Positions 29,920 to 41,159 of a stretch of 64,000 bases of DNA are shown piece by piece. The position numbers and the translations under genes are program-made. Below the pieces are notes generated by a model. The model ran no database searches. It was not told the DNA's origin and worked only from the letters and a program-made list of their open reading frames with translations. Location: assembly GCF_900250115.1 (NCBI RefSeq), contig NZ_LT984803.1:2507583-2571582 (forward strand), in the 5' to 3' direction. The stretch comes from Cupriavidus taiwanensis (lineage in GTDB: Bacteria > Pseudomonadota > Gammaproteobacteria > Burkholderiales > Burkholderiaceae). Position 1 is the stretch's first letter, and each line of letters begins with the position of its first letter.

Positions 29920-32544
29920 TCAAACCTTGCCCGCCACCCATTCGCTGACACCCGCCAGCGCCTGCGGCAGCTTGCCCGGCTCGGTGCCGCCGGCCTGCGC
30001 CATGTCCGGGCGGCCGCCGCCCTTGCCGCCCACCTGCTGGGCGACAAAGTTGACCAGTTCGCCGGCCTTGACCTTGCCGGTGGCGTCGGCGGTGACGCCG
30101 GCGATCAGGCTGACCTTGCCGTCGGCCACCGCGCCCAGCACGATGGCGGCACTCTGCAGCTTGTCCTTGAGCTTGTCCATGGTCTCGCGCAGGGTCTTGA
30201 CGTCGGCACCGTCCAGCTGCGCGGCCAGCACCTTCAGGCCCTTGACGTCGACCGCCTGCGCCGCCAGCTCGTCGCCCTGCGACGCGGCCAGCTTGCTCTT
30301 CAGGCGCTCCAGCTCCTTCTCCAGCGCGCGCACCTGGTCCTGCACCTGGCCGATACGCGGCACCAGTTCCGAAGGCTGCGCCTTGAGCACGGCGGCGGCC
30401 TGGTTCAGCTTGGCGTCCAGGCCCTGCAGGTAGTGCAGCGCGTTGTCGCCGGTGATGGCTTCGACGCGGCGGATGCCGGCGGCGACGCCCCCTTCCATCA
30501 CGATCTTGAACAGGCCGATATCGCCGGTGCGGTGCACGTGGGTGCCGCCGCACAGTTCCTTCGAAGTGCCGATCGACAGCACGCGCACGTCGTCGGCGTA
30601 CTTCTCGCCGAACAGCGCCATCGCGCCGCTCTTGACCGCGTCGTCGAACGGCATGATCTCGGCGTGCGTATCCTCGTTGCGCAGGATCTCGGCGTTGACG
30701 ATCTCTTCAACCTGGCGGATCTGCGCGTCGGTCAGCGCGGCGTTGTGCGAGAAGTCGAAGCGGGTCTTGTCCGCATCGACCAGCGAGCCCTTCTGCTGCA
30801 CGTGGCTGCCCAGCACTTCGCGCAGCGCCTTGTGCATCAGGTGGGTGGCCGAGTGGTTGCGCACGGTGCGCGCGCGGCGCAGCGCGTCGACCTGCGCCGA
30901 CACGGCATCGCCGAGCTTGAGCGCACCGCCCTGCAGCGTGCCCTGGTGGCCGAACACGTCGGCCTGGATCTTGGTGGTGTCGGCCACGGCAAAGGTCGCG
31001 TTGCCGGCCCGCAGCACGCCCTGGTCGCCGGCCTGGCCGCCGGACTCGGCGTAGAACGGGGTGTTGTCGAGCACCACCACGCCGGTCTGGCCGGGCTGCA
31101 TGGTGTCGACCGAGGCGCCCTCCACATACAGCGCGGTGACCCTGGCCTGCGGCAGTTCCAGCTTTTCGTAGCCGTGGAACACGGTCTTGTCGCCGGTGTA
31201 CTCCAGGCCGGCGGCCATCTTGAACTTGCCGGCGGCGCGTGCCTGCTCGCGCTGGCGATTCATGGCGGCGTCGAAGGCGGCCTCGTCCACGCCGATTTCC
31301 TGCTCGCGGCACACGTCCTGGGTCAGGTCCAGCGGGAAGCCGAAGGTGTCATGCAGCTTGAAGGCGAGTTCGCCGTCCAGCATCTTGCCGCCCTTGAGCT
31401 TGAGCTCGGCCAGCGCAGCGTCCAGGATGGCCATGCCGTTCTCGATGGTCTCGAAGAAGCGCTCTTCCTCGGCCTTCAGCACTTCGGTCACGCGCGACTG
31501 CGCCTCGGCCAGTTCGGGGTAGGCCTGACCCATCTGCTCGACCAGGTCCGGCACCAGCTTGTGGAAGAACGGGGTCTTCTGGCCCAGCTTGTAGCCATGG
31601 CGGATGGCGCGGCGGATGATCCGGCGCAGCACGTACCCGCGGCCTTCGTTGCCGGGGATCACGCCGTCGACGATCAGGAACGAGCACGCGCGGATATGGT
31701 CGGCGATGACCTTCAGCGAGTTCTGGTTCAGGTTGTCGATATGGGTCTCGCGCGCGGCGGCCTTGATCAGTGCCTGGAACAGGTCGATCTCGTAGTTGCT
31801 GTGCACGTGCTGCAGCACCGCGGCGATGCGCTCCAGGCCCATGCCGGTGTCGACGCACGGCTTGGGCAGCGGCGTCATGTTGCCCTGCTCGTCGCGGTTG
31901 AACTGCATGAACACCAGGTTCCAGACCTCGATGTAGCGATCGCCGTCTTCCTCGGGCGATCCCGGCGGGCCGCCCCACACGTCGGGGCCGTGGTCGTAGA
32001 AGATTTCCGAGCACGGGCCGCATGGGCCGGTGTCGGCCATCTGCCAGAAGTTGTCCGAGGCGTAGCGCGCGCCCTTGTTGTCGCCGATGCGCACGATGCG
32101 CCCGGCCGGCACGCCCACTTCCTTCGCCCAGATGTCATAGGCCTCGTCGTCTTCGGCATAGACCGTCACCCACAGCTTCTCTGCCGGCAGCTGGTAGGTC
32201 TTGGTCAGCAGTTCCCAGGCGTACTGGATCGCCTCGCGCTTGAAGTAGTCGCCAAACGAGAAGTTGCCCAGCATCTCGAAGAACGTATGGTGGCGCGCGG
32301 TGTAGCCGACGTTCTCGAGGTCATTGTGCTTGCCGCCCGCGCGCACCGAGCGCTGCGCCGAGGTGGCGCGGCTGTAGGGGCGCTTGTCGGTGCCCAGGAA
32401 CACGTCCTTGAACTGCACCATGCCGGAATTGGTGAACAGCAGCGTCGGGTCGTTCGCCGGCACCAGGCTGGACGAGCGGACCACGGTATGGCCCTTCGAT
32501 TCGAAGAACTGCAGGAACTTGCTGCGAATGTCTGAGACTTTCAT
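29920..32544 (-). CDS. alaS: Alanyl-tRNA synthetase
   Basis: 874-residue class II synthetase charging tRNA-Ala. The catalytic domain starts [20 protein letters not shown], with motif 2 region [19 protein letters not shown] and GPCSEIFYD. The editing domain holds the zinc-binding set ([12 protein letters not shown] and [13 protein letters not shown]), giving HxxxH and CxxxH as expected. The C-Ala domain with coiled coil (about residues 725-760) and Gly-rich end is complete. Length is normal. On the minus strand a TATAAT lies about 70 bases before the start. It converges on the nfeD-slipin pair across a palindromic repeat and diverges from the CoA-transferase gene. Confidence 0.97.
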   Translation of the reverse strand: MKVSDIRSKFLQFFESKGHTVVRSSSLVPANDPTLLFTNSGMVQFKDVFLGTDKRPYSRATSAQRSVRAGGKHNDLENVGYTARHHTFFEMLGNFSFGDYFKREAIQYAWELLTKTYQLPAEKLWVTVYAEDDEAYDIWAKEVGVPAGRIVRIGDNKGARYASDNFWQMADTGPCGPCSEIFYDHGPDVWGGPPGSPEEDGDRYIEVWNLVFMQFNRDEQGNMTPLPKPCVDTGMGLERIAAVLQHVHSNYEIDLFQALIKAAARETHIDNLNQNSLKVIADHIRACSFLIVDGVIPGNEGRGYVLRRIIRRAIRHGYKLGQKTPFFHKLVPDLVEQMGQAYPELAEAQSRVTEVLKAEEERFFETIENGMAILDAALAELKLKGGKMLDGELAFKLHDTFGFPLDLTQDVCREQEIGVDEAAFDAAMNRQREQARAAGKFKMAAGLEYTGDKTVFHGYEKLELPQARVTALYVEGASVDTMQPGQTGVVVLDNTPFYAESGGQAGDQGVLRAGNATFAVADTTKIQADVFGHQGTLQGGALKLGDAVSAQVDALRRARTVRNHSATHLMHKALREVLGSHVQQKGSLVDADKTRFDFSHNAALTDAQIRQVEEIVNAEILRNEDTHAEIMPFDDAVKSGAMALFGEKYADDVRVLSIGTSKELCGGTHVHRTGDIGLFKIVMEGGVAAGIRRVEAITGDNALHYLQGLDAKLNQAAAVLKAQPSELVPRIGQVQDQVRALEKELERLKSKLAASQGDELAAQAVDVKGLKVLAAQLDGADVKTLRETMDKLKDKLQSAAIVLGAVADGKVSLIAGVTADATGKVKAGELVNFVAQQVGGKGGGRPDMAQAGGTEPGKLPQALAGVSEWVAGKV

Positions 32545-32611
32545 GGGATGGCGGACGCTTGCCCCGGCGTGGCCGGGCGCGACGAATCAGTATGGGATTT
32601 GCAAACCGTTG

Positions 32612-32617
32612 ATTATA
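32612..32617 (-). promoter_or_regulatory. Possible -10 element of alaS
   Basis: TATAAT on the minus strand, 68-73 bases upstream of the alaS start. No good -35 found at the expected spacing. Confidence 0.35.
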
Positions 32618-32837
32618 CGGGCAAGGCAGGCCGCCGGGCAGGTCGGCCCCGGCGCCCGGGAAGCGGCCGGCTATCGCCCGGAATCCAGTAGCCACGAGAT
32701 ACGCATGCATCACTTGCGGCGGCACCGGCGACTTGCCGGTGGTACAGTGCAGCCAACCCGCGCCGCCCCGTTTCCGGGGCGCGCCGAGCGCCCGCATTCC
32801 GCATCCGATCCCCCTTGCCTCTGCCTCGAATACCGCC

Positions 32838-34058
32838 ATGGGAGCCTTAAGCCATCTCCGCGTCCTCGACCTGACCCGCGTCCTCGCCGGGCCGTGGTGC
32901 GCCCAGAACCTTGCCGACTTCGGCGCTGACGTGATCAAGATCGAGCGCCCCGGCGCCGGCGACGACACCCGCACCTGGGGGCCGCCCTGGCTCAAGGACG
33001 AGGACGGCCGCGACACCGCCGAGGCCGCCTACTACCTGGCCGCCAACCGCAACAAGCGTTCGGTCACCTGCGACATCAGCACCCCGGAAGGCCAGCGGAT
33101 CGTGCGCGACCTGGCCGCGCAGAGCGACGTGGTGCTGGAGAACTACAAGGTCGGCCAGCTGAAGAAATATGGCCTGGACTACGACTCGCTGCGGCAGGTC
33201 AGGCCCGACCTGATCTACTGCTCGGTCACCGGCTTCGGCCAGACCGGCCCGTATGCGGCGCGCCCCGGCTATGACTTCATCATCCAGGGCATGGGCGGCT
33301 TCATGAGCCTGACCGGCGAGCGCGACGACCTGCCCGGCGGCGGCCCGCAGAAGGCCGGCGTGGCGATTTCCGACCTGATGACCGGCCAGTACGCCACCAT
33401 CGCCGTGCTGGCGGCGCTGGCGCACCGCGACCGCACCGGCGAGGGCCAGTACATCGACATGGCGCTGCTCGACGTGCAGGTGGCCATGCTCGCCAACATG
33501 AACACCAACTACCTGGCCAGCGGCGAGGCGCCGCGCCGCTGGGGCAACGCGCACCCGAACATCGTCCCCTACCAGACCTTCCAGGCCGCCGACGGCTGGA
33601 TCATCGTCGCGGTGGGCAACGACGGGCAGTTCCGCAAGTTCGTCACCGACGGCGGCATGCCGGAGCTGGCCGACGACCCGCGCTTTGCCACCAACCCGCA
33701 GCGCGTGGCCAACCGCGACCTGCTGGTGCCGATCCTGGCCGGGATGGTGCGCCCGCGCACCCGCGCGCAATGGATCCGCGACCTGGAGGCCGCGGGCGTG
33801 CCGTGCGGCCCGATCAACACGCTCGACGACGTGTTCGAGGACGACCAGGTCAAGGCGCGCGGCCTGCGCGTGGACCTGCCGCACCCGAGCGCGGGCGAGG
33901 TCAAGCTGGTCGGCAGCCCGATCAAGATGAGCGCGACGCCGCCGCAGGCGCTGCGCCACCCGCCGCTGCTGGGCGAGCACACCGACACCGTGCTGGCCGG
34001 GACCCTGGGCTACAGCGCCGCGCAGATCGCCGCGCTTCGCGCAAAGGGTGTGCTGTAA
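32838..34058 (+). CDS. CaiB/BaiF family (class III) CoA transferase
   Basis: 406-residue family III acyl-CoA transferase, moving CoA between carboxylic acids. The fold's N-terminal Rossmann part is seen (LSHLRVLDLTRVLAGPWCAQ, FGADVIKIERPGAGDDTR), then NRNKRSVTCD, the glycine-rich RPGYDFIIQGMGG and GERDDLPGGGPQKAGVAISD, whose Asp is the expected catalytic carboxylate. A C-terminal segment (VPCGPINTLDDVFED) closes the domain. Succinyl-CoA:glutarate CoA transferase-like proteins have this length and sequence, but the substrate is not certain. A DUF2214 gene and a Bug-type binding protein follow on the same strand, a common Cupriavidus arrangement for organic acid use. Confidence 0.88.
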   Translation: MGALSHLRVLDLTRVLAGPWCAQNLADFGADVIKIERPGAGDDTRTWGPPWLKDEDGRDTAEAAYYLAANRNKRSVTCDISTPEGQRIVRDLAAQSDVVLENYKVGQLKKYGLDYDSLRQVRPDLIYCSVTGFGQTGPYAARPGYDFIIQGMGGFMSLTGERDDLPGGGPQKAGVAISDLMTGQYATIAVLAALAHRDRTGEGQYIDMALLDVQVAMLANMNTNYLASGEAPRRWGNAHPNIVPYQTFQAADGWIIVAVGNDGQFRKFVTDGGMPELADDPRFATNPQRVANRDLLVPILAGMVRPRTRAQWIRDLEAAGVPCGPINTLDDVFEDDQVKARGLRVDLPHPSAGEVKLVGSPIKMSATPPQALRHPPLLGEHTDTVLAGTLGYSAAQIAALRAKGVL

Positions 34059-34169
34059 GATTCTCCTCCAGCCCGCGGCAGGCCATCCGGCCGCGGGCGC
34101 TTTCCGGAAGTTCAGTCCCCACTGAAGTACTTTCCCGGGCGCGCGCCCGCGCAAAGCGAAGGAGAACCC

Positions 34170-34625
34170 ATGCTGACCGACGCCATCCTGGCCTTCCTGC
34201 ATTTCCTGGCGATCTTCGTCCTGATCACGCTGATGGCCGCCGAGGCCGTGGCGCTGCGTCCGGACCTTACGCCCGCCACCGTGCGGCGCCTGTCGCTGTA
34301 TGACCTGTTCTACTTCCTGTCGGCGATCGCGGCGCTGGGGACCGGCCTGCTGCGCCTGTTCTACGGCGCCAAGGGCGCGGACTTTTACCTGCACAACCCC
34401 TGGTTCCACGCCAAGATGGGCGTGTTCGTGCTGATCGCGCTGTGCTCGCTGCCGCCCACCCTTGCCATCGCGCGCTGGCGCAAGCAGGCGCGCAGGCTGC
34501 CCGATTACGTGCCGCCGCCGTCCGAGATCAAGGCGGCGCGGCGCTGGGTCATGATCGAATCGCACCTGGTGATCCTGCTGCCGCTGTGCGCCGTGATGAT
34601 GGCGCGCGGCATCGGGGCCCGCTGA
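34170..34625 (+). CDS. DUF2214 family membrane protein
   Basis: 151-residue inner-membrane protein with four predicted helices (about residues 5-27, 47-65, 82-102 and 130-148). It matches the DUF2214 family by length, helix spacing and the segments LRLFYGAKGADFYLHNPWFHAKM and RRWVMIESHLVILLPLCAV, the latter with a conserved Glu-Ser-His. These histidines might bind a haem or metal, but that is a guess. A good AAGGAGAA lies seven bases before ATG 34170. It sits between the CoA transferase and a Bug protein gene, and the reason for that linkage is unclear. Confidence 0.78.
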   Translation: MLTDAILAFLHFLAIFVLITLMAAEAVALRPDLTPATVRRLSLYDLFYFLSAIAALGTGLLRLFYGAKGADFYLHNPWFHAKMGVFVLIALCSLPPTLAIARWRKQARRLPDYVPPPSEIKAARRWVMIESHLVILLPLCAVMMARGIGAR

Positions 34626-34663
34626 CCATCGCCGAAATTCCCAATCCCCCTGTCCTCCGCAAC

Positions 34664-35659
34664 ATGCTGAAGAAACTGCTTGCCGCCGCGCTGACCGCGG
34701 CACTGATGCCCGCCGCCGCGGTGGCGGCGACCAACGCCTATCCCTCCAAGCCGGTCCGCTTCGTCGTGCCCTACCCGGCCGGCGGCCCGCTCGACACCGT
34801 GGCGCGCGCCATCGGCGACAAGCTGCGCGACAGCCTGGGCCAGCCCGTGATCGTGGAAAACAAGCCCGGCGCCGGCGGCAACCTCGGTGCGGACTACGTC
34901 GCCAAGCAGCCCGCCGACGGCTACACCATCGTCATGGGCGCGGTGGCCACGCACGCGATCAACCCGACGCTGTTCAGCAAGATGCCGTACGACCCGGTGA
35001 AAGACTTCGCGCCGGTCACGCTGGTTGCCGACGTGCCCAACGTGCTGGTGATGCACCCCGGCAAGGCCGCCGAGCTGCATATCAACAACGTGCGCGACCT
35101 GGTCGCATACGCGCGCAAGAACCCGGGCAAGCTGGACTACGCCTCGGGCGGCAATGGCAGCGCCGGCCACCTGTCGGGCGAGCTGTTCAAGAGCATGGCG
35201 AAGGTCAGCATGGTCCATATCCCCTACAACGGCGCGGCGCCGGCGCAGCTGTCGGTGCTGTCGGGCCAGACCGACCTGATCTTCGACAACCTGGCCTCGG
35301 CCTCGGCCAATATCAAGGCGGGCAAGCTCAAGGCCTTCGCCGTGACCACCGCCGGCCGCGCCGCGGCCGTCCCGGAGCTGCCGACCATTGCCGAGGCCGG
35401 CAAGGGACTGGGGCTGGAAGGCTTCGACATCTCGACGTGGTTCGGCGTGTTCGCGCCGGCCAACACGCCGCGCGAGATCGTCGAACGGCTCAACCACGAG
35501 ATCGTGGCGATCCTGAAGACCGACGACATGAAGGCCCGCCTGGCCCGCATCGGCGCCCAGCCGGCGCCGACCACGCCGGAGCAGTTCGCGGCGCTGATCC
35601 AGAAGGAACTGAAGAAGTATGCGCAGATCGTGAAGGTGTCGGGGGCGAAGGTCGACTGA
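34664..35659 (+). CDS. Bug family tripartite tricarboxylate substrate-binding protein
   Basis: 331-residue periplasmic binding protein of the Bug/TctC family. A signal peptide covers residues 1-22 (cleavage near AVAATNAY). The family features follow: YPSKPVRFVVPYPAGGPLDT, VENKPGAGGNLGADYVAK, ADGYTIVMG, the HIPYNG loop near residue 185, and a closing GAQPAPTTPEQFAALI. These proteins bind organic acids for TctAB permeases, and many in Cupriavidus are orphans without a neighbouring permease. A TctB-TctA pair is only 2.4 kb away but in another unit. Adjacent to a CoA transferase, so a carboxylic acid ligand is likely; the exact one is unknown. Confidence 0.9.
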   Translation: MLKKLLAAALTAALMPAAAVAATNAYPSKPVRFVVPYPAGGPLDTVARAIGDKLRDSLGQPVIVENKPGAGGNLGADYVAKQPADGYTIVMGAVATHAINPTLFSKMPYDPVKDFAPVTLVADVPNVLVMHPGKAAELHINNVRDLVAYARKNPGKLDYASGGNGSAGHLSGELFKSMAKVSMVHIPYNGAAPAQLSVLSGQTDLIFDNLASASANIKAGKLKAFAVTTAGRAAAVPELPTIAEAGKGLGLEGFDISTWFGVFAPANTPREIVERLNHEIVAILKTDDMKARLARIGAQPAPTTPEQFAALIQKELKKYAQIVKVSGAKVD

Positions 35660-35682
35660 CCACAAGCGTTCGCGGCCCCCAA

Positions 35683-35880
35683 GGTTTTGGGTGCTCCCAA
35701 GCCGCCCGAGCTGGCCTCGGCAAGGTGTTCTCCCTCTCCCCTTCACGGGGAGAGGGTCGGGGTGAGGAGTGGTTTAGCGAGGTACCAAACCAGGCGAAGC
35801 CAACGGTTTCTTAGCCCCCAGGCTGCGGCAAGCGCTCACCCTCACCCCCGCCCCTCTCCCGCGCGCGGAAGAGGGGAGAA
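35683..35880. repeat. Dispersed intergenic repeat, long copy 2 (paired palindromes)
   Basis: Starts with the same 55-base block as the copy at 9722. A hairpin follows, CCCTCTCCCC (35732-35741) / TTCAC / GGGGAGAGGG (35747-35756), then TCGGGGTGAGG. The inverted partner is at 35839-35877 (CCCTCACCCC, then CCCCTCTCCCGCGCGCGG, then AAGAGGGG). In between, GCGAGGTACCAAACCAGGCG and GTTTCTTAGCCCCCAGGC partly match copy 1. Located in the convergent gap before nhaP2. Confidence 0.85.
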
Positions 35881-35888
35881 AACCAGCG

Positions 35889-37670
<1,782 letters not shown>

Positions 37671-37680
37671 GCTGCTCCTT

Positions 37681-38044
37681 GCCTCAGCTATATGTTCTCG
37701 CCGGAGCCTTTCCAACCTTACAGGGCTGTCAGGCCGATGCTGTCGCGGAGACCGCGGTACCAACACGCGGACTGCTCCGGATGATAGCGCAGCACTTCCA
37801 CCGCCTCACCCGCCAGCCCGCCTCCAGACTGGATTTGCGGACCGGTCAGAGGTCTTTTAAGCGCCATCTCACTAGGGGATACCCGAACCATGACGCTGTT
37901 TGCAGACATCTGAAAGGTAGCTGAAAGGTCGCCCCCTTAACTTCCACCCTGCCCGCAGGAGGGCCCTTCGTTGCAGATCGCATTGATGCGGGGCAACAAA
38001 GGGTCGACCGCAGATTTTCAAGCGTCTTATCGAGGAGATTCACT
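37681..38044. other. 364-bp divergent gap between nhaP2 and tctB
   Basis: Besides the nhaP2 promoter candidate, it holds a direct repeat CTGAAAGGT at 37910-37918 and 37921-37929 (11-base period) about 115 bases before tctB, possibly a regulator site. GAGGAG at 38032-38037 is the tctB ribosome binding site. No small gene or structured RNA was recognised. Confidence 0.5.
37687..37715 (-). promoter_or_regulatory. Candidate sigma-70 promoter of nhaP2
   Basis: On the minus strand, TTGGAA (37715-37710) and TATAGC (37692-37687) are spaced by 17 bases. Each hexamer matches consensus at four of six. The TTG start of nhaP2 lies 17 bases downstream of the -10, so the leader would be short but still hold the AAGGAG site. 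Confidence 0.45.
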
Positions 38045-38506
38045 TTGCGCATACGTAGCCAAAAGGACTTTGCCTCCGGCCTGATGTTCATTCTGGTCGG
38101 ATTTGGCTTTTCCTGGGTCGCACGCGGTTATTCCATGGGAACTGCCGCAAAAATGGGACCGGGATACTTCCCGTTCTGGCTCGGCATCGTGCTCGCCCTG
38201 CTGGGCGCGCTGGTGCTGTGGGGGTCGTTGTCTTCCAAGTCGGAAGAAGACAGCCTGGCCCGCTGGGACATCAAGACGCTGCTGTGGATCCTCGGTTCGG
38301 TGGTGCTGTTCGGCCTGCTGCTCAAGCCGCTGGGCATGGTGCTGTCGGTGCTGGTGCTGGTGCTGGTGTCGTCGATGGCCAGCCATGAATTCAGCTGGAA
38401 GGGTGCCATCCTTAACTCGATCATCCTGGTGCTGATCAGCCTGGGCGCGTTCGTGTACGGCATCAACCTGCAGATGCCGGTGTGGCCGGCTTTCCTGGCA
38501 AGCTAA
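38045..38506 (+). CDS. tctB: Tripartite tricarboxylate transporter small membrane subunit TctB
   Basis: 153-residue small inner-membrane subunit of a TTT-family carrier. Four hydrophobic helices are predicted (about residues 11-27, 42-60, 80-112 and 123-140), with a family-like start QKDFASGLMFILVGFGF and the GPGYFPFWLGIVLALLGALV segment. The start is a TTG at 38045, supported by GAGGAG seven bases upstream; no ATG fits. The large subunit gene begins 13 bases after the stop, so they are cotranscribed. No TctC gene is in the same unit, so the pair must use a Bug protein encoded elsewhere. Confidence 0.88.
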   Translation: MRIRSQKDFASGLMFILVGFGFSWVARGYSMGTAAKMGPGYFPFWLGIVLALLGALVLWGSLSSKSEEDSLARWDIKTLLWILGSVVLFGLLLKPLGMVLSVLVLVLVSSMASHEFSWKGAILNSIILVLISLGAFVYGINLQMPVWPAFLAS

Positions 38507-38519
38507 GGAGGCCGCCAAC

Positions 38520-40022
38520 ATGGAACTACTCGCCAACCTGGGCCTGGGCTTCTCCACCGCCCTGACCTTCCAGAACCTCGCGTACGCCTTCCTCGGCTGC
38601 GTGCTGGGCACCCTGATCGGCGTGCTGCCGGGCCTGGGGCCGCTGGCCACCATCGCCATGCTGCTGCCGGTGACCTACACGCTGCCGCCGGTGGCCGCGC
38701 TGATCATGCTGGCCGGCATCTACTACGGCGCGCAGTATGGTGGCTCGACCACCGCCATCCTGGTGAACCTGCCCGGTGAATCGTCGTCGGTGGTGACCAC
38801 CATCGACGGCTACCAGATGGCCAGGCGAGGGCGAGCGGGGGTGGCGCTGGCGACAGCGGGCCTGGGCTCGTTCTTCGCCGGCTGCGTCGCCACCATGATC
38901 CTCGCCGCGTTTGCCGCGCCGCTGTCGGAACTGGCGTTCAAGTTCGGCCCCGCCGAGTACTTCTCGCTGATGGTGCTGGGCCTGATCGGCGCCGTGGTGC
39001 TGGCCTCGGGTTCGCTGGTCAAGGCCATTGCGATGATCGTGCTGGGCCTGCTGCTGGGCCTGGTCGGCACCGACGTCAACTCGGGCGCCGCGCGCTTCTC
39101 GTTCGACGTGCCGGAACTGACCGACGGCCTGAACTTCGTCTCGGTGGCAATGGGTGTGTTCGGCTTTGCCGAAATCATCGCCAACCTGGAGCAGAAGGAG
39201 CACCGCGAGACCTTCACCGACCACATCACCAACCTGTTCCCGACCAAGGAAGACTTCAAGCGCATGATCCCTGCAGTGCTGCGCGGCACCTTGCTGGGCT
39301 CGGCGTTGGGCATTCTGCCGGGTGGCGGTGCTTCGCTGGCCTCGTTCGCCGCGTACTCGCTGGAGAAGAAGACCTCCAAGCATGCCAGTGAATTCGGCAA
39401 GGGCGCGATCGAAGGCGTGGCGGGTCCGGAGTCGGCCAACAACGCGGCCTCGCAGACCTCGTTCATCCCGCTGCTGACGCTGGGCATTCCGCCCAACGCC
39501 GTGATGGCGCTGATGGTCGGTGCGATGACCATCCACAACATCCAGCCCGGCCCGCAGGTGATGACCAGCAACCCGGCGCTGTTCTGGGGCCTGATCGCCT
39601 CGATGTGGATCGGCAACCTGATGCTGGTGGTGCTGAACCTGCCGCTGATCGGCATCTGGGTCAAGCTGCTGAAGGTGCCCTACCGTTACCTGTACCCGGC
39701 CATCCTGACGTTCTGCTGCATCGGCGTGTACTCGGTCCAGAACACCACCTTCGACGTGTTCCAGACCGCTGCCTTCGGCGTGATCGGCTACCTGTTCATC
39801 AAGCTGCGCTGCGAACCGGCACCGCTGCTGCTCGGCTTCGTGCTGGGGCCGATGATGGAAGAAAACTTCCGCCGTTCGCTGCTGCTGTCGCGTGGTGACT
39901 TCAGCGTGTTCGTCACGCGCCCGCTGTCGATGGGCCTGCTGATCGCCGCCGCGGTGCTGGTCGTGATCGTGGCGCTGCCGTCGATCAAGGCCAAGCGCGA
40001 AGAAGCGTTCCAGGAAGAATAA
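38520..40022 (+). CDS. tctA: Tripartite tricarboxylate transporter large permease TctA
   Basis: 500-residue large inner-membrane permease of a TTT-family carrier for citrate-like or other carboxylates. The TctA signature GVLPGLGPLATIAMLLP (residues about 38-54) and the mirrored second repeat GILPGGGASLASFAAY (near residues 263-278) are present, with YGGSTTAILVNLPGE between them. Around twelve helices are predicted. A strong AAGGAGG lies just upstream of ATG 38520. An intrinsic terminator follows the stop by 43 bases. The substrate depends on the Bug partner, and the window encodes two candidates (34664 and 41160). Confidence 0.92.
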   Translation: MELLANLGLGFSTALTFQNLAYAFLGCVLGTLIGVLPGLGPLATIAMLLPVTYTLPPVAALIMLAGIYYGAQYGGSTTAILVNLPGESSSVVTTIDGYQMARRGRAGVALATAGLGSFFAGCVATMILAAFAAPLSELAFKFGPAEYFSLMVLGLIGAVVLASGSLVKAIAMIVLGLLLGLVGTDVNSGAARFSFDVPELTDGLNFVSVAMGVFGFAEIIANLEQKEHRETFTDHITNLFPTKEDFKRMIPAVLRGTLLGSALGILPGGGASLASFAAYSLEKKTSKHASEFGKGAIEGVAGPESANNAASQTSFIPLLTLGIPPNAVMALMVGAMTIHNIQPGPQVMTSNPALFWGLIASMWIGNLMLVVLNLPLIGIWVKLLKVPYRYLYPAILTFCCIGVYSVQNTTFDVFQTAAFGVIGYLFIKLRCEPAPLLLGFVLGPMMEENFRRSLLLSRGDFSVFVTRPLSMGLLIAAAVLVVIVALPSIKAKREEAFQEE

Positions 40023-40064
40023 GCAGGAAATAGCACCGGCCTGGCGCTGGTGGCAACAAACCTG

Positions 40065-40091
40065 AAGGGCACCGCAAGGTGCCCTTTTTTT
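40065..40091 (+). terminator. Intrinsic terminator after tctA
   Basis: Perfect 9-bp stem AAGGGCACC (40065-40073) / GCAA / GGTGCCCTT (40078-40086) followed by a T-run. Placed between convergent tctA and a LysR gene. Confidence 0.92.
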
Positions 40092-40110
40092 CGTCCGTCG
40101 CCCGTCGCCG

Positions 40111-40995
40111 CTAAGCCCCGAACAGTTCGCTGCAGGCCGCCCGCACCGCCGCCGTGACCTGCCCGCGGCCGTGGTCGCGCCGCTCCAGCATGCCGATCTG
40201 GCGCATCACCGGCTCGCCGTTGACCAGCAGCGCCAGCACCCGCAAGGCGTCGTCGTCGCGCCAGCGCGCGCGCCGCAGCAGCGGCACCACGGTCACTCCC
40301 ACTTCCTGGCGCACCAGTTCGACCAGCGCCTCGATCGCGTTCAGCTCCAGGAATTCATTGACCTTCAGGTGAGCGCGACGCAGCGCGCGCTCCACCAGCA
40401 CGCCGGTGCGCTGGCTGCGGTCGAAGCGCAGATAGGGGTTGGCCGCCAGCGCCTCGCGCGCGTCGCGGCCCGGGCTGCCGCGCGCGGCGATGGCCACCAG
40501 CGGCTCCTGGTACAGCGGCGTCCAGCGCAGCGAGCCCGGCACGCGCGCGGCGCCTTCCACCAGGATGGCGGCGTCGAGTTCGCCGGCCTCCACCTGCGCC
40601 GCCAGCTCGATCGACTTGGCACCGACCAGGCGCACCTCGAGCGCCGGATAAGTGCGCTTCATGCGCGCCACCGCGTGCGACAGGCCGCCCATTACCGACA
40701 CCACCGCGCCCACCGCGACCGCGCCCGCCATGGCTTCGGCCGACGCCAGCGGCAGCCGCATCTCGTCATACAGCGCCAGCAGCCTGCGCGCCTGCGGCAG
40801 CAACGCGCGGCCATCCGCATTGAGCACCGCCACGCGGCCGTTGCGGTCGAACAGCTCACGCCGCAGCTCGGTTTCCAGCGCGCGCATCTGCAGGCTGACC
40901 GCGGCCTGGGTCAGCGCCACCTGCGCCGCCGCGGCGGCGAACGAGCCGTGCTCGGCCACGGCAACAAAGGTACGAAGGAAACGGACAGTGCTCAT
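40111..40995 (-). CDS. LysR family transcriptional regulator
   Basis: 294-residue LysR-type regulator. The HTH region (residues about 3-60) holds HGSFAAAAAQVALTQAAVSL, with the effector domain starting near GAVAVGAVVSVMGGL and containing YPALEVRLV. ATG 40995 is chosen; a GTG three codons earlier is possible. It is divergent from a Bug protein gene and a gamma-glutamyltransferase-like gene, which it probably controls. The 164-bp gap between them carries a TTTCTTGTGAC-type direct repeat and an 8-bp palindrome. The inducer is unknown. Confidence 0.9.
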   Translation of the reverse strand: MSTVRFLRTFVAVAEHGSFAAAAAQVALTQAAVSLQMRALETELRRELFDRNGRVAVLNADGRALLPQARRLLALYDEMRLPLASAEAMAGAVAVGAVVSVMGGLSHAVARMKRTYPALEVRLVGAKSIELAAQVEAGELDAAILVEGAARVPGSLRWTPLYQEPLVAIAARGSPGRDAREALAANPYLRFDRSQRTGVLVERALRRAHLKVNEFLELNAIEALVELVRQEVGVTVVPLLRRARWRDDDALRVLALLVNGEPVMRQIGMLERRDHGRGQVTAAVRAACSELFGA

Positions 40996-41050
40996 GGTGC
41001 ACACCCAGGCAAAAAAACGCCTTGTCGCCAGGGCGTTCGATACTTAAAAA

Positions 41051-41092
41051 TTTCTTGTGACATCGAAAAGGAATATTAGCTTTCTTTGTGAC
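41051..41092. promoter_or_regulatory. Near-identical direct repeats between LysR and Bug genes
   Basis: TTTCTTGTGAC (41051-41061) and TTTCTTTGTGAC (41081-41092) have the same orientation and are about three helical turns apart. This is a plausible pair of sites on one face of the helix for the divergent regulator. Confidence 0.4.
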
Positions 41093-41111
41093 TGGCGGCG
41101 CGGAATAATGA

Positions 41112-41132
41112 AGGCCGATCATCAATCGGCCT
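41112..41132. promoter_or_regulatory. Palindrome upstream of the Bug gene
   Basis: Perfect 8-bp arms AGGCCGAT (41112-41119) and ATCGGCCT (41125-41132) with a CATCA loop, ending 27 bases before the ATG at 41160. Either an operator or a leader hairpin. Confidence 0.45.
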
Positions 41133-41159
41133 CCTCGCGCCCGATCTCCGGAGACACCC

